Below, piece after piece: positions 10,124-20,143 of a stretch of 64,000 nucleotides of DNA. The DNA lies in the NCBI GenBank assembly GCA_963792075.1, contig CAWBUW010000012.1:62001-126000 (forward strand), in the 5' to 3' direction. Below the pieces are notes generated by a model that saw only the letters and a list, made by a program, of their open reading frames with translations, did not search any database and was not told the origin of the DNA. Made by a program: the position numbers and the translations under genes. The stretch is from CAWBUW01 sp963792075. GTDB taxonomy: Bacteria > Chloroflexota > Anaerolineae > Anaerolineales > UBA4823. Each line of letters opens with the position of its first letter. Positions within the stretch are counted from its first letter, which is position 1.

Positions 10124-10861
10124 ATGACTACTGAAATGATCAAATCCCCTACGTCCAAACCGCTGCGATACCAACACCAGCATTGGGAAAACCGCCGCCG
10201 CGTGCTGCGTTTCTTCATTCGATACTTCGGTTTTACCCTCCTGGCCAAGATTGACCACGTGGAAGGCCTGGAAAATATTCCTGCCAGCGGCCCGGGAATT
10301 GTGATGATCAACCACATCGCCTTTATCGATTCGCTGGTTGTGCTGCACCTCTTGCCCCGCAACGTCGTCCCAATGGCCAAAATCGAAGTATATAATTACC
10401 CGGTGATTGGGATCTTTCCTCGCATGTGGGGGGTTATCCCGGTACGGCGTGAAGAGGTGGACCGCAGCGCCATCCAGGCAGCTCTGGAGGTGCTCCGTGC
10501 GGGAGAATTGATCCTGGTGGCTCCAGAAGCCACGCGCCATACAGAGCTCCAGCAGGGCAAAGTGGGCATCGCTTACCTGGCTCAGAAGACCGGTGCACCG
10601 GTTATCCCGGTTGCCGTTGAAGGCACTCCCGGTTTTCCAGCTTTTCGTCTTTCTGCTCGCTGGCGCGGACCGGGAGCTGTGGTTAAGTTTGGCCGGCCCT
10701 TCCGCTTCCGCTCCGAGATTCAGCACCCCAAGCATACGCAGTTACGCCAGATGACCGATGAGGCCATGTACGTGTTAGCCGGTATGCTCCCCGAGGCACG
10801 CCGCGGCGTGTATGCTGATCTCTCTCAAGCCACACAGGATACCTTCGAATTCCTGGAATAA
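10124..10861 (+). CDS. PlsC-type acyltransferase, second copy
   Basis: About 245 residues if started at ATG 10124. An in-frame GTG at 10082 and an ATG at 10088 would overlap the upstream gene. The HX4D motif is NHIAFID (His64, Asp69) and the second block is APEATRH (Glu134-Arg137). It lies 4 nt after its paralogue, so the two form a pair. It likely acylates lysophosphatidate or a related glycerolipid at the cytoplasmic membrane. The two copies are clearly diverged, not a recent duplication. Confidence 0.88.
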   Translation: MTTEMIKSPTSKPLRYQHQHWENRRRVLRFFIRYFGFTLLAKIDHVEGLENIPASGPGIVMINHIAFIDSLVVLHLLPRNVVPMAKIEVYNYPVIGIFPRMWGVIPVRREEVDRSAIQAALEVLRAGELILVAPEATRHTELQQGKVGIAYLAQKTGAPVIPVAVEGTPGFPAFRLSARWRGPGAVVKFGRPFRFRSEIQHPKHTQLRQMTDEAMYVLAGMLPEARRGVYADLSQATQDTFEFLE

Positions 10862-10871
10862 TTCTTCGGAA

Positions 10872-11534
10872 TCAAGATTTCCCGATGAGAATTACCCGCC
10901 CGCTGTAAGCAGGGGCAAAGCGCTCGACAGGCAGGCGTGCCCCGGCTTGCAGCTCCGCACGCCGCCCGGAAGGGTTGTTGACGAAAAACGCCAGCGGCTT
11001 GCCGTGATCCACCTGCGCGCCGGTGATCACCATGAGGTGCCCGCCCTGTTTGGTGATCGATAGGCGGTCATCCCCGGCCTCGTAGGAAACCGAGGCGATC
11101 ACCAGCTTCGCCTGGCGCAAGTATTCCACGATTTCGTCCAGGCTTGCGGCGCAGGCTCCGGCGTCCAGCCCAACCTGCTGCGCCATACGCGCCAGCGCTG
11201 AGTGGACCCAGCCCACCTCTTGCAGTTGCCCATCCGGCTGCCTGCGCACCAGATAACCGCCTTGTTCCACGCCAGCCCGGGCCCATTCCAACAGCGTACA
11301 GACCGGGCCACCCAGCGCCTCCACGCACATCTTCAGGCAGGCTACCCCGCAGGCGCGCTCCACCCAGTAGGCGTATTCTGCGGGAGTCGCTGCGCCGGTT
11401 TCCGCCCAACGCGGATCCAGGATGGGATCCATCCCCTCGACAAAAATCGCCTGCGCCAGCTCCGGGCTGGCCACCTGGGCATAATATGGCACAGAATACG
11501 GCAGATGAATGGTTTCCAGAGTGTGTTCGGGCAT
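10872..11534 (-). CDS. C39-like cysteine peptidase domain protein
   Basis: A 220-residue protein with a papain-like C39_2 arrangement: catalytic Cys62 in RACGVACLKM, His166 in KQGGHLMVITG, and Asn186/Asn187 in FFVNNPSG. No signal peptide is visible, so it is probably cytoplasmic, or its export is not recognisable. The start at 11534 is chosen because GAGG sits 6 nt upstream and a TATAAT box lies just before that on the minus strand; the longer frame to 11621 would run through a palindrome. It may process a peptide, but no bacteriocin-type ABC exporter is nearby. It is divergent from alr. Confidence 0.75.
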   Translation of the reverse strand: MPEHTLETIHLPYSVPYYAQVASPELAQAIFVEGMDPILDPRWAETGAATPAEYAYWVERACGVACLKMCVEALGGPVCTLLEWARAGVEQGGYLVRRQPDGQLQEVGWVHSALARMAQQVGLDAGACAASLDEIVEYLRQAKLVIASVSYEAGDDRLSITKQGGHLMVITGAQVDHGKPLAFFVNNPSGRRAELQAGARLPVERFAPAYSGRVILIGKS

Positions 11535-11570
11535 GGTATCCTCGGCAGGTTGTTGATTATAATTCAAGAA

Positions 11571-11633
11571 ACTGGGGGCTTGGGGGATTGAGTCCAGCAT
11601 AGCTGCACCCAATCCCCCCAAGCCCCTCCAATG
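11571..11633. repeat. Imperfect intergenic palindrome between divergent genes
   Basis: The left arm (gggggcttgggggattga) pairs with the right arm (caatccccccaagcccctc), with a 20-nt centre. It lies between the divergent C39-like gene and alr, so it is not placed as a simple terminator. It shares the G-rich outer end seen in the other hairpins here. Confidence 0.6.
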
Positions 11634-11649
11634 GAGGATAATCGCCCAA

Positions 11650-12750
11650 ATGCAATTACCTGATCACCCTACCTGGCTTAAGATCGACCTGGCGGCAGTC
11701 GAGAAGAACTGTGCGCTCATTTTGCGCGATACCGGCACGCCCCTGATGGCAATCGTCAAGGGCGAGGCTTATGGTCACGGCGCGGCGGCGGTCTCCCGGG
11801 CAGCGCTGACTGGCGGGGCAAGCTGGCTGGGAGTGGCGCGTTACGGCGAAGCGCGCAGCCTGCGCCAAAGCGGCATCCAGGCGCCAATCCTGGTGCTGGG
11901 AATGGTGATACCAGAAGAAGTGGATGAAGCGATCGCCAACCGGGTTACGCTGACGCTGCACAACGCCGAAATGCTGGAACTGTGCGCCGCGCGGGCCGGC
12001 GCGCTGGGCCAACCCATGCAGGTGCACATCAAAGTCGATACCGGCATGGGCCGGCTTGGCGTTTTCGCGGAGGAAGCGCTGGCCTTTGTGCGCCGGGCGC
12101 AGGCTGCCGGCGGCATCCTCATCGATGGGCTGTACAGCCACCTGGCAGCGGCCGAGGAGCAGCACCCGCTGAATGCGCGGCAGATGCAGCGCTTCGACCA
12201 GGCCGTGACGGCGCTGCAAGGCGCCGGGCTGCGCCCGCGCTGGGTGCACCTGGCCAATTCTGCGGCCGCGTTTTACCTGCCGCAATCCCGCTACGACCTG
12301 GTGCGGGTCGGGAACGTGACGCTCGGGCTGCGCATCCGGGTGGATACGCCGCTGCCAGCCGCGTACCAGCCAGCGCTGACCTGGAAAGCGCACCTGGCGG
12401 CCTGCCGCCGCCTGCCGGCTGGCTGGGGGGTGGGTTATGGACAGACCTACGTCACCCAAGGCGAAGAACTGATCGGCGTCGTTCCGGTTGGCTATGGCGA
12501 CGGCCTGCGCCGCATGGAGGGTAACCAGGTGCTGATTGGTGGAGAACTCTGCCCGGTTGTAGGGCGTTTATGCCTGGACTCGCTGATGGTCCGCCTGCCG
12601 CGGGAATACCCGGTGGGCGAGGAAGTCGTTCTGATCGGCAGCCAGGGCGGTGCCGCCATCTGGGTGCATGACCTGGCGAGGCTCTACCAGACCTCGCAGG
12701 TGGACATCACCACGCTGATCAACGTACGGGTGCCACGGGTATATACCTAA
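11650..12750 (+). CDS. alr: Alanine racemase
   Basis: A PLP enzyme interconverting L- and D-alanine for peptidoglycan. It has 366 residues, the usual length. The PLP lysine is Lys37 in VKGEAYGHG (usually VKANAYGHG, so two flanking residues differ). The second catalytic base is the tyrosine of VGYGQTY, and the C-terminal domain contains PVVGRLCLDSLMV, matching the family's PVVGRVCMD block. GGAGG lies 12 nt before the ATG. It converges with the peptide transporter operon with only 3 nt between stops, leaving no room for a dedicated terminator. Confidence 0.95.
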   Translation: MQLPDHPTWLKIDLAAVEKNCALILRDTGTPLMAIVKGEAYGHGAAAVSRAALTGGASWLGVARYGEARSLRQSGIQAPILVLGMVIPEEVDEAIANRVTLTLHNAEMLELCAARAGALGQPMQVHIKVDTGMGRLGVFAEEALAFVRRAQAAGGILIDGLYSHLAAAEEQHPLNARQMQRFDQAVTALQGAGLRPRWVHLANSAAAFYLPQSRYDLVRVGNVTLGLRIRVDTPLPAAYQPALTWKAHLAACRRLPAGWGVGYGQTYVTQGEELIGVVPVGYGDGLRRMEGNQVLIGGELCPVVGRLCLDSLMVRLPREYPVGEEVVLIGSQGGAAIWVHDLARLYQTSQVDITTLINVRVPRVYT

Positions 12751-12753
12751 AAT

Positions 12754-13629
12754 TTACCGCATGTGGGGGTCGAAGGCGTCGCGCAAGCTTTCGCCGAAGA
12801 AATTGTAACCCAGCACCACGGTCAGCATTGCCAGGCCGGGGAAGGTGGTGAGCCACCAGTTGTAAAACTTATAGCGACCCAGCGAGATCATGGCACCCCA
12901 TTCGGGCGTGGGGGGGACAGCGCCCAGGCCGATGAAGCTGAGGGCGGCGATGTTCAAAATGGCGCTGCCAGCGTCCAACGAAGCTTTTACCAGAATAGGG
13001 GCGAAGGTATTCGGCAGGATGTGGACAAACAGGATGCGCGGCTGGCTGGCACCGATGGCTACGGCAGCGGTGACGTACTCGTTATGTTTAATGCTCAATA
13101 CCTGGCTGCGCATCAAGCGCGCGTATTCCGGCCACCATACCAAAACCATGGCGACCAGCGCATTAGTCAGCCCGGGGCCAAGCACGGCAGCAATCGCCAG
13201 CGCCAGCACGATGGAAGGAAACGCCAGGGTGATATCTGCCAGACGCATCACCAGCAGGTCATAGATACCGCCAATGTAGCCTGCCGAAGCACCGATCAAC
13301 GAACCGACGACGATCGAGAAGATGATCACCACGATACCGATGGGCAGCGAAATCCTGGCACCATACACCACCCGGCTGAACACATCGCGCCCCAGCTCGT
13401 CTGTGCCGAACCAGTTCGCGGCAGAAGGCGGGTGCAGACGAATGCCGATTTTCTGGGCCAGGGGATCGCTCGGCGCGATCTGTGGGGCAAAGATGGCAAC
13501 GAGCACCCAGAAGAGGATCACCGCTATGCCGGCAATCGCCATCGGATTACGGCCCAAGGAGCGTAACCGCCGGCGGGCGGGGCTTTCAGTTTCTTTTGGT
13601 AGGGCGAATTCGACGATTTCAGTATCCAT
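12754..13629 (-). CDS. Peptide/oligopeptide ABC transporter permease, DppC/OppC type
   Basis: A 291-residue inner-membrane permease. A short cytoplasmic N-terminus precedes the first helix (NPMAIAGIAVILFWVLVAIF), then FGTDELGRDVFSRVVYGARISL, the classic OppC N-terminal block. The EAA loop that contacts the ATPase is around VAIGASQPRILFVHILPN. It is the last gene of a three-gene operon (binding protein, DppB-like, DppC-like) with a 3-nt gap to the gene before. No ATPase genes follow, so the ATPases must be elsewhere in the genome. Confidence 0.93.
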   Translation of the reverse strand: MDTEIVEFALPKETESPARRRLRSLGRNPMAIAGIAVILFWVLVAIFAPQIAPSDPLAQKIGIRLHPPSAANWFGTDELGRDVFSRVVYGARISLPIGIVVIIFSIVVGSLIGASAGYIGGIYDLLVMRLADITLAFPSIVLALAIAAVLGPGLTNALVAMVLVWWPEYARLMRSQVLSIKHNEYVTAAVAIGASQPRILFVHILPNTFAPILVKASLDAGSAILNIAALSFIGLGAVPPTPEWGAMISLGRYKFYNWWLTTFPGLAMLTVVLGYNFFGESLRDAFDPHMR

Positions 13630-13632
13630 GGC

Positions 13633-14652
13633 TCAGCCCTCAACAATGCGCGGGTCGATGAATGAGTAGAGCATATCTACAAAAAGGTTGACAAACATGT
13701 AAATAAGGGCAATCAACAGGGTCACCCCGGTCACAGCGGGGTAGTCCAGGTTGGTGGCAGCCTCGACTGCGTAACGGCCGATGCCAGGCCAGGAGAAGAT
13801 CGTTTCGGTCATAATCGCGCCGCTCATCAACCCGGCAAATGCCAGGCCGATCAGCGTCACCAGTGGGATAAGAGCATTGCGCAGGGCATGCCGGATGAGT
13901 ACCACGCTCTCTGCCAGGCCCTTGGCCCGCGCAGTACGGACGTAATCCTGCGTCAGCTCCTCCAGCAAGGAGGAGCGTGTGATGCGCGCCACCAACGCCA
14001 GCGTGAACCAGCCCAGGATGATCGAAGGCAGCACCAGGTGGCTGAGCGAGCTCCAGAAGGCTGTCGAGTTGCCGGTGAGCAGCGAGTCGACCAGGAACAG
14101 TCCCGTGATGGTTTCGGGTGTGCCCAGGCGCGAGTCGATGCGCCCCGGGCCAGGCGCCAGCCCAAGCTTGTAATAAAACACGAAAAGCAGCAGCAGTCCT
14201 GACCAGAAGGGCGGCATCGAAGCGCCCAGCAGTGAGATCACGCGGGTGACATGGTCGATCAGTTTACCTGATTTAACCGCCGAGAGGATCCCCAGCGGTA
14301 GGCCCACGAGCAGGGCAAAAATGAACGAACCAAGCGACAACTCGATGGTAGCAGGCAGAAAGGTGCGCAGGTCTGACGCTACCGGATTCTTGGTCTTGAA
14401 TGAGGTGCCCATGTCGCCTTGCAGCAGGTTGACCAGGTAGATCCAATACTGCTCTGGCAGGGGTTTATCCAGCCCCCACTTTTCGGTTGCGGCCTGGACG
14501 GCGTTCGGGTCTTCCATCGATTTTTCAGTCAGGATGACCGCGAGCGGATTGACTGGGACGATGTGCGTCACCACAAACAGGAGCAGGGTGATGCCGATCG
14601 CCATGGGAATCATCAACAAGATGCGCCGGGTGAGATGTTGGACGAGGCTCAT
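13633..14652 (-). CDS. Peptide/oligopeptide ABC transporter permease, DppB/OppB type
   Basis: A 339-residue permease. The N-terminal helix RRILLMIPMAIGITLLLF and the following WGLDKPLPEQYWIYL are typical of OppB/DppB. The C-terminal part has the EAA-type loop ARAKGLAESVVLIRHALRNA and the conserved ETIFSWPGIGRYAVEA. It pairs with the DppC-type permease downstream and takes substrate from the lipoprotein encoded upstream. A small hairpin separates it from the binding-protein gene, which may lower permease expression relative to the binding protein. Confidence 0.94.
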   Translation of the reverse strand: MSLVQHLTRRILLMIPMAIGITLLLFVVTHIVPVNPLAVILTEKSMEDPNAVQAATEKWGLDKPLPEQYWIYLVNLLQGDMGTSFKTKNPVASDLRTFLPATIELSLGSFIFALLVGLPLGILSAVKSGKLIDHVTRVISLLGASMPPFWSGLLLLFVFYYKLGLAPGPGRIDSRLGTPETITGLFLVDSLLTGNSTAFWSSLSHLVLPSIILGWFTLALVARITRSSLLEELTQDYVRTARAKGLAESVVLIRHALRNALIPLVTLIGLAFAGLMSGAIMTETIFSWPGIGRYAVEAATNLDYPAVTGVTLLIALIYMFVNLFVDMLYSFIDPRIVEG

Positions 14653-14667
14653 TGTATGGTGAGAGTA

Positions 14668-14700
14668 TGGGCAGGAGCGAGTACAGCCCGCTCCTGCCCA
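14668..14700 (-). terminator. Intercistronic hairpin after the binding-protein gene
   Basis: A perfect 12-bp stem (tgggcaggagcg / cgctcctgccca) with a 9-nt loop, 10 nt after the binding-protein stop and 15 nt before the permease start. It has no T-run. This is a common placement for RNA processing or partial termination that leaves more binding protein than permease. Confidence 0.55.
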
Positions 14701-14710
14701 GCAAGGTAAT

Positions 14711-16465
14711 TTATTTGGATAAGCCAGACAGGTCTACGAACCACACCGGGTGGAACGCGAAACCTTTAAGTTCTTTGCGGAAGGCGTGCACCGACTGGAT
14801 CTGGTAGAGCATGGTGAAGGGCATTTCTTCCATGAACACTGCCTGGATCTTTTCGGTGTCCGCGACGCGCAGCGCCTGGTCTGAGGTGGTACGGATCTCG
14901 GTAGCCAACCGGGTGGCTTCATCGGTCTTGAACCACATGCGGAAGGCAATCGAACGATCACCCAGGCCAAAGTAATCCGTCCACATGGTCACATCCAGGT
15001 AGTCGGGGGTCCAACCACCGAAGGCCATGGGCAGTTTCTGGGCGCGCATTTCAGAGAGGTAAACACTCTGCTCGAGCGGCTTCAAGTTAATGGTGATGCC
15101 AGCTTCGGCCAGGTCCTGCTGGATCTTGGCGGCGACGATCTCACGCGTCGGGCTGGAAGCGTAGTACAGGTCAAGGGTGATGCCGCTGGCATAACCAGCC
15201 TGGGCTAACAGCGCCTTGGCCTTTTCCAGGTCACGCCCCTGCACCTTCGCCGGGTCGACGCCCTTGACGCCGATGGGGATGATGCTGGGTGCGCGAGTAC
15301 CATAACCGGCTAAGACAGCATTGATGATGCCATCGTAATCGATGGCGTAGGCCACTGCCTGTCGAACTTCTTTCTTGCACAGGATGGCATGCAATTCAGG
15401 GCTCAACAAGGCAGCAAATTTCTCCTCACTCTGGGCCTTGATGGCATCCGGGCAGGTAGAGACCATTGCCAGGTAGTTTATGTCCAGGGTCATGTCCACC
15501 GAAACCACGATGTCGGGGTTGGCCTTCGCCTGTTCGACCAGGTCTGAATCAACTGCGCCGAGCATATCGGCGTCACCTTTTTCCAACATCTGCAGTTGGG
15601 TGGTGGGGTCTTCTACGTGCTTGATCACGACTTTATCGAAATAGGGTTTGCCCTTGAAGTAATTGGGGTTTGCATCCAGCTCAATTTCAGCCTTGGGCGA
15701 CCATTTCACCATGACGAAGGGGCCGGAGCCAGCCGAGTTCTGATCCAGCCACTCTTTAGCCTTATCCGTGTCCTTGGCGTCGGCTGCATCGGTACCACCG
15801 TGTTCTTTGACCAGCTTCGAATCCTGGATGCCCAGGCTGGGGTTGCTGGCGCTGGTGAGGAACTGCGGCAGCGGTTGGGGCTTGCCATCGTCTCCGGCTG
15901 CGGTGGATACCTTGACGGTATAATCATCCACGGCTTCGACCTTGCCCACGCCATCCAGGTTGAAGGCTGGAGCGCCGGCGATGTTCAACAAGCGGTTCCA
16001 GGAGAAGACGACATCCTGCGCGGTGAGCGGGTTTCCGGAGGCGAACTTGACATCCTTGCGAAGGTGGAAGATAAACTCGGTGAAGTCGGCGTTGGCCTCC
16101 CAGCTCTCGGCCAGGCGGGGGACAATCGTGCTCAGGTCGCCCGGACGGATGTCCACCAGGGTGTCATAGGTGTTGATGTGGATGAACAGGTTGGTCGTCT
16201 CACCGGCATAGGCCGGGTCCAGCGTGACCACGTCGTTCAGGTTCATGGCGATCACCAGCGTTCCGCCGGCAGGCGGCGTGGTAGGCTGAGCAGCAGGCTG
16301 TTCGGTAGCCTGTGCAGCAGGCTGCGCAGCAGGCTGTGTGGCAGGGGCTGCCGCCGGCTCGGTCGCCTGGGCCGGCGCTTGCGTGGCTGCCGGGGCGCAG
16401 CCTGCCAGGCTGCCGGCGAGCATAGCCACCAACGCGATGAAATAGAACACACGATTAAATTTCAT
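14711..16465 (-). CDS. ABC transporter substrate-binding lipoprotein, family 5
   Basis: A 584-residue peptide-binding lipoprotein. The signal peptide ends in the lipobox LAGC (Cys23), followed by an Ala/Pro/Gln/Thr-rich linker to about residue 65. The mature part has the family-5 signature region RLAESWEANADFTEFIFHLR and YDGIINAVLAGYGTRAPS. It captures peptides or similar ligands outside the membrane for the two permeases downstream. AAGGAGG lies just before the ATG. The promoter upstream is near consensus and its -35 lies in an inverted repeat, so the operon is probably repressed by a DNA-binding protein. Confidence 0.93.
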   Translation of the reverse strand: MKFNRVFYFIALVAMLAGSLAGCAPAATQAPAQATEPAAAPATQPAAQPAAQATEQPAAQPTTPPAGGTLVIAMNLNDVVTLDPAYAGETTNLFIHINTYDTLVDIRPGDLSTIVPRLAESWEANADFTEFIFHLRKDVKFASGNPLTAQDVVFSWNRLLNIAGAPAFNLDGVGKVEAVDDYTVKVSTAAGDDGKPQPLPQFLTSASNPSLGIQDSKLVKEHGGTDAADAKDTDKAKEWLDQNSAGSGPFVMVKWSPKAEIELDANPNYFKGKPYFDKVVIKHVEDPTTQLQMLEKGDADMLGAVDSDLVEQAKANPDIVVSVDMTLDINYLAMVSTCPDAIKAQSEEKFAALLSPELHAILCKKEVRQAVAYAIDYDGIINAVLAGYGTRAPSIIPIGVKGVDPAKVQGRDLEKAKALLAQAGYASGITLDLYYASSPTREIVAAKIQQDLAEAGITINLKPLEQSVYLSEMRAQKLPMAFGGWTPDYLDVTMWTDYFGLGDRSIAFRMWFKTDEATRLATEIRTTSDQALRVADTEKIQAVFMEEMPFTMLYQIQSVHAFRKELKGFAFHPVWFVDLSGLSK

Positions 16466-16510
16466 ACTTCCTCCTTGGTTTGCGTCGAAATATGGGGTTA
16501 ATAGTAGTAA

Positions 16511-16538
16511 ATTATATCAAGAAATGAAGATTTGTTAA
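16511..16538 (-). promoter_or_regulatory. Sigma-70-type promoter of the peptide transporter operon
   Basis: On the minus strand TTAACA (16533-16538) and TATAAT (16511-16516) are separated by 16 nt and lie upstream of the binding-protein gene. Confidence 0.75.
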
Positions 16539-16553
16539 AGTGGCTAACAAATC
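16529..16553. promoter_or_regulatory. Inverted repeat, candidate operator
   Basis: Perfect 9-bp arms gatttgtta / taacaaatc around a 7-nt centre. The left arm covers the -35 box of the transporter promoter, the classic place for a repressor site. Confidence 0.6.
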
Positions 16554-16597
16554 TAATAACTATACCTTGCCGCGCCAGACACCTACAAGAATATTCA

Positions 16598-16606
16598 TGC
16601 TATAAT
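16598..16606 (+). promoter_or_regulatory. Extended -10 promoter of the sensor kinase
   Basis: TGCTATAAT, a perfect extended -10, with no clear -35. It lies 91 nt before the kinase start. Confidence 0.6.
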
Positions 16607-16697
16607 GTTGGCATGATAATTGCATTGTCGTTTCATTGCAACTAAATGACTTTTCGTGTAAATTTCCCAGGTATAGCCACCAAAGCCTGCATGTTTT

Positions 16698-19600
16698 ATG
16701 TCCATTGAATTAACCCTGCTTGAAAATCGTTTTTATATCGATCTCCCGCGCGCCCCTATCGAATGGATTGGCTGGCTGGCATTCTTGATTCTCACGCTGG
16801 TCTGGTTATGGAACGAAAAGCAGGGTTCTGCGCGTCGCGCTGAGCTGAAAAGCGCTCCTCCGGCTCAACCCGTCCGGGTTTGGTGGGCCATTACCCTCGG
16901 TTTGATCCCTTTTACCGGCTTATTCCTGATCCTTCGCCTGCCGGCTACAAATGTTCTCCCACTCCCAGGCACGCCCGTTGATCCATCCGGCCCGGCATTG
17001 GTATTCTTTGCTTTGCTGCCTCTCACCCTGGCGGCAGGATTCTTGGGCGTCGCGCCAGCTTTCTTCGTTGGGCTGCTCTCTGGCCTGGTCCATGCCTTCT
17101 GGGAAACCCATTCCCTGTTCACCCCCCTGGAATTTGCACTCCTTGGCACTGCTCTGAGCATCGCTTTCCAGCAGCCCTACCGGACCTTGACCTTTCGCCT
17201 GCTGCGTTCTTCGTTATTGACTGCAGGCGTGTTGGCCATCTTATACCCAGTTCTTTCCATATACATAGATACTTTTATTTCCTCCGGTACACTGGCCAAC
17301 CGGCTGGATTATGCCCTTACAAACCTCGCTTCAGCCTGGCCGGCCATGGCCGGTGAATTGCTCATCGCAGGGGTGTTTGCCCAAGGCCTTGCCTGGATGT
17401 TCCATGCTTCATGGGGCAGCCGAGAACCATCGCAACCATCGCCAATCGAACGTCACCTGCATATCCGCTTCTTATACAGCATTGCCCCTCTGGCCATCAT
17501 CTTAGCGATCACCCTGGTGGTTTCCATCTGGGTAATCGCTGGCGCGGCTGCACGCGATATGCTCCACAAACAGATGGAGAGCGCCGCCAACGTAGCCGCC
17601 GAGTCCATCCCTTATTTCCTGGAAACAGGACAGAACCTGATCCAGCAGGTGGCGGTAGATCCTCGCTGGCTCACTGACGGGTTCGCGGATCAGAACGCGG
17701 CCCTGGAACAGCAACTCCGGCTGATCCCTTTCTTAAGCAGTTTTTCATTCTGGATACCCAACAGAAGACGGTCGCCGGTTACCCCCTGGATGATTACAGC
17801 CGTTCAGCGCCCTCCCCCGAAGAGATGATGGGCATCAGCGCTGCCCTGAGCGGCATGCGGGCCCAATATTACACCATCCCGCCCACCAGTGAAGGGGAAA
17901 ATGCCCAGGTATCTTTTATTACCTCGATCATAGACACCCAGACGGGATCTGTGCGCGGCGTGCTGATCGGCCGCAGTGATTTGATTATCAACCCCCTTAT
18001 CCAGCCTGCTTTCAGTGGCCTGAAAAACTTTGCCGCTCAAGGGGGCCAGGGTATTCTCCTGGATAACAGCGGGCGCATTCTGTACCATACAGATTTCATG
18101 CACATCCTTGAACCATACTCGGGTGAGGTGGCTGAAACCGCATCTTTTTACGAAGATCGTGGGCCTGATGGCACCCGCCGGCTGGTTTATTTCTATCCGG
18201 TGCCCGGCTCACCCTGGTCCGTTGTCCTGACTATGCCTGCCCGCCAGGCCCAGCAAACCGCGCTAACCATCGCTGGCCCCCTCCTGGTAATGCTTTTGCT
18301 CTTGTTCGTTCTCAGTGTTATCATCCTGCGGATTGGATTGCAGCGGGTGACCGCTTCCTTACAAGGCCTGGCGCTGGAATTTAACCGGATTGCCTCCGGA
18401 CAGTTGGATCACGCTTTGGGAGTGAGTGGAGAAGATGAGGTCGGCCAACTACGCCGTTCCTTTGAACAAATGCGCATCAGCCTCAAAGCCCGCCTGGATG
18501 AGTTAAACCGCCTGCTCCTGGTAAGCCAGGGAGTGGCCACCAGCCTGGAAATGGGAGATGCGGTGCAACCCGTGCTCGAATTTGCCCTCACCATTGGTGC
18601 CAACGCTGCCCGTGTGGTTCTCACCCCACAAGCGATGCCAGAAGCGCTGGGCACTTCACCGCGTCCAACCCGCTTCGGATTAGGTCCATCCAATGAACAG
18701 TTCAGCGCCCTGGATGAACAGGTGCTTGCTCTGGCTCAACAGCAAAACCGTATCGCGCTGAACAACCTGGGCCGCGTCCGCGTGCTCAACTTCAAACCCG
18801 GCCTGCCACGCCCGGAAGCCATGTTGGCACTGGCCTTGCGCCACGAAAAAACCTACTATGGTGTGCTTTGGCTCGGCTTCGACCAGCCCCACCAATTCAC
18901 AGATGATGAGATTCGCTTCATCAGCACCCTGGCAGGGCAAACAGAGTTGGCTGCAACCAACGCCCGCCTCTTCCTGACTGCAGAAATTGGCCGCCAGCAG
19001 TTGGAAAGTATCCTTAACTCAACCCCCGACCCGGTGCTTGTCACCGACCATCAGGGACGGCTCCTGCTGGCCAATCCCGCCGCCTGGCATGTACTTGGCC
19101 TGGCTGGTGACGCAGGCGAAGGCCAGCCGATTGACCAGGTTATCTCCCAACCCGAGCTCCTGGGTTTGCTCAAAGGCGACTCAGATGACAAGCAATCCGT
19201 GGAGGTAACCCTGGCTGAAGAGCGCGTCTACCTGGCGACTGCATCATCGGTGCTTGCAGGCGGACATCGCGTAGGCCGGGTGTGCGTCCTGCGCGATGTG
19301 ACTCATTTCAAACAACTCGACGCGCTGAAATCCGAATTTGTCTCCACCGTCAGCCATGATCTACGCTCCCCGCTCACGCTCATGCGCGGGTACGCCACCA
19401 TGCTTGAAATGGTGGGCGAACTGAACGAACAGCAGACCTCTTACGTCCGAAAAATCGTTTCGGGCGTTGAGAATATGTCCCGCCTGGTCAACAATTTGCT
19501 CGACCTGGGTCGAATCGAAGCCGGGGTCGGCTTGCAGCTTGAGATGACTGCGGTACGTGACATCGTTGACCGCATCATGAACGGCATTCAACCGCAGGCA

Positions 19601-20026
19601 GCGCAGAAACAAATCCAGTTATCGTTGGAGATGCAGCCTTCGCTGCCCTTATTTGTGGAGGCCGATCCTGGGCTCCTGCAGCAGGCAATCCAAAACCTGG
19701 TCGAAAACAGTATTAAATATACAGATCCCGGTGGGAATGTCATTCTGAAGCTGTATACGAACAATGACACTGTCACCTTTGAGATCAGCGACACCGGCAT
19801 CGGCATTGCTCCGGTAGACATACCCCGCCTGTTTGAAAAATTCTTCCGCAGCGGCCAACGTGACGCGCGCAAACAATTGGGCAGTGGTTTAGGTTTAGCC
19901 ATCGTCAAATCCATCGCCGAGAGGCATGGCGGCCGAGTTTCGGTCGAAAGCCAACTGGGCAAAGGCAGCACCTTTACGCTCGCCATCCCCTTGCGCCAAC
20001 CTACGATGAGCCGTCTCGATCATTAA
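16698..20026 (+). pseudogene. Membrane sensor histidine kinase split by a one-base frameshift
   Basis: Two frames form one kinase of about 1,109 residues. Frame one (16698 to about 17745) encodes about six membrane helices, another helix (LAIILAITLVVSIWVIAG) and the beginning of an extracytoplasmic Cache-like sensor. The sensor continues in another frame (VAGYPLDDYSRS) without loss. Then come a membrane helix (about 18260-18330), HAMP, a GAF-like region (18500-18980), PAS (19000-19310), HisKA with the phospho-His in STVSHDLRSPLTL, and HATPase (NLVENSIKYTD, DTGIGIA, GSGLGLAIVKS). The break is in the five-T run 17741-17745; a sixth T restores one frame. A one-base loss or a read error is likely. 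No response regulator is adjacent. Confidence 0.85.
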
Positions 20027-20054
20027 GATTCACTAAATAAATTCTCGAGACGGC
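20010..20054 (+). terminator. Weak hairpin spanning the kinase stop codon
   Basis: 10-bp arms gccgtctcga / tcgagacggc with a 25-nt loop, including the kinase stop codon. There is no T-run. It is a possible terminator or mRNA-end structure. Confidence 0.35.
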
Positions 20055-20100
20055 GTTAATATGGTAAAATTCAAGCTTAACTCGGCATCGGATTTTACGA

Positions 20101-20106
20101 TATAAT
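20101..20106 (+). promoter_or_regulatory. Candidate rpoC promoter -10
   Basis: A perfect TATAAT about 116 nt before the rpoC start. The best -35 is a weak TTAACT at 20077-20082 with an 18-nt spacer. It would give an mRNA leader of about 110 nt. Confidence 0.5.
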
Positions 20107-20143
20107 TCAAAGACATGCTATCAGCGACCATGTAATGCGCTTG

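Noticed and set aside
17737..17750. Programmed ribosomal frameshift in the sensor kinase
   Set aside because: No proper slippery heptamer or downstream structure is evident, and three other genes in the window have the same kind of one-base loss. An indel or read error is simpler.
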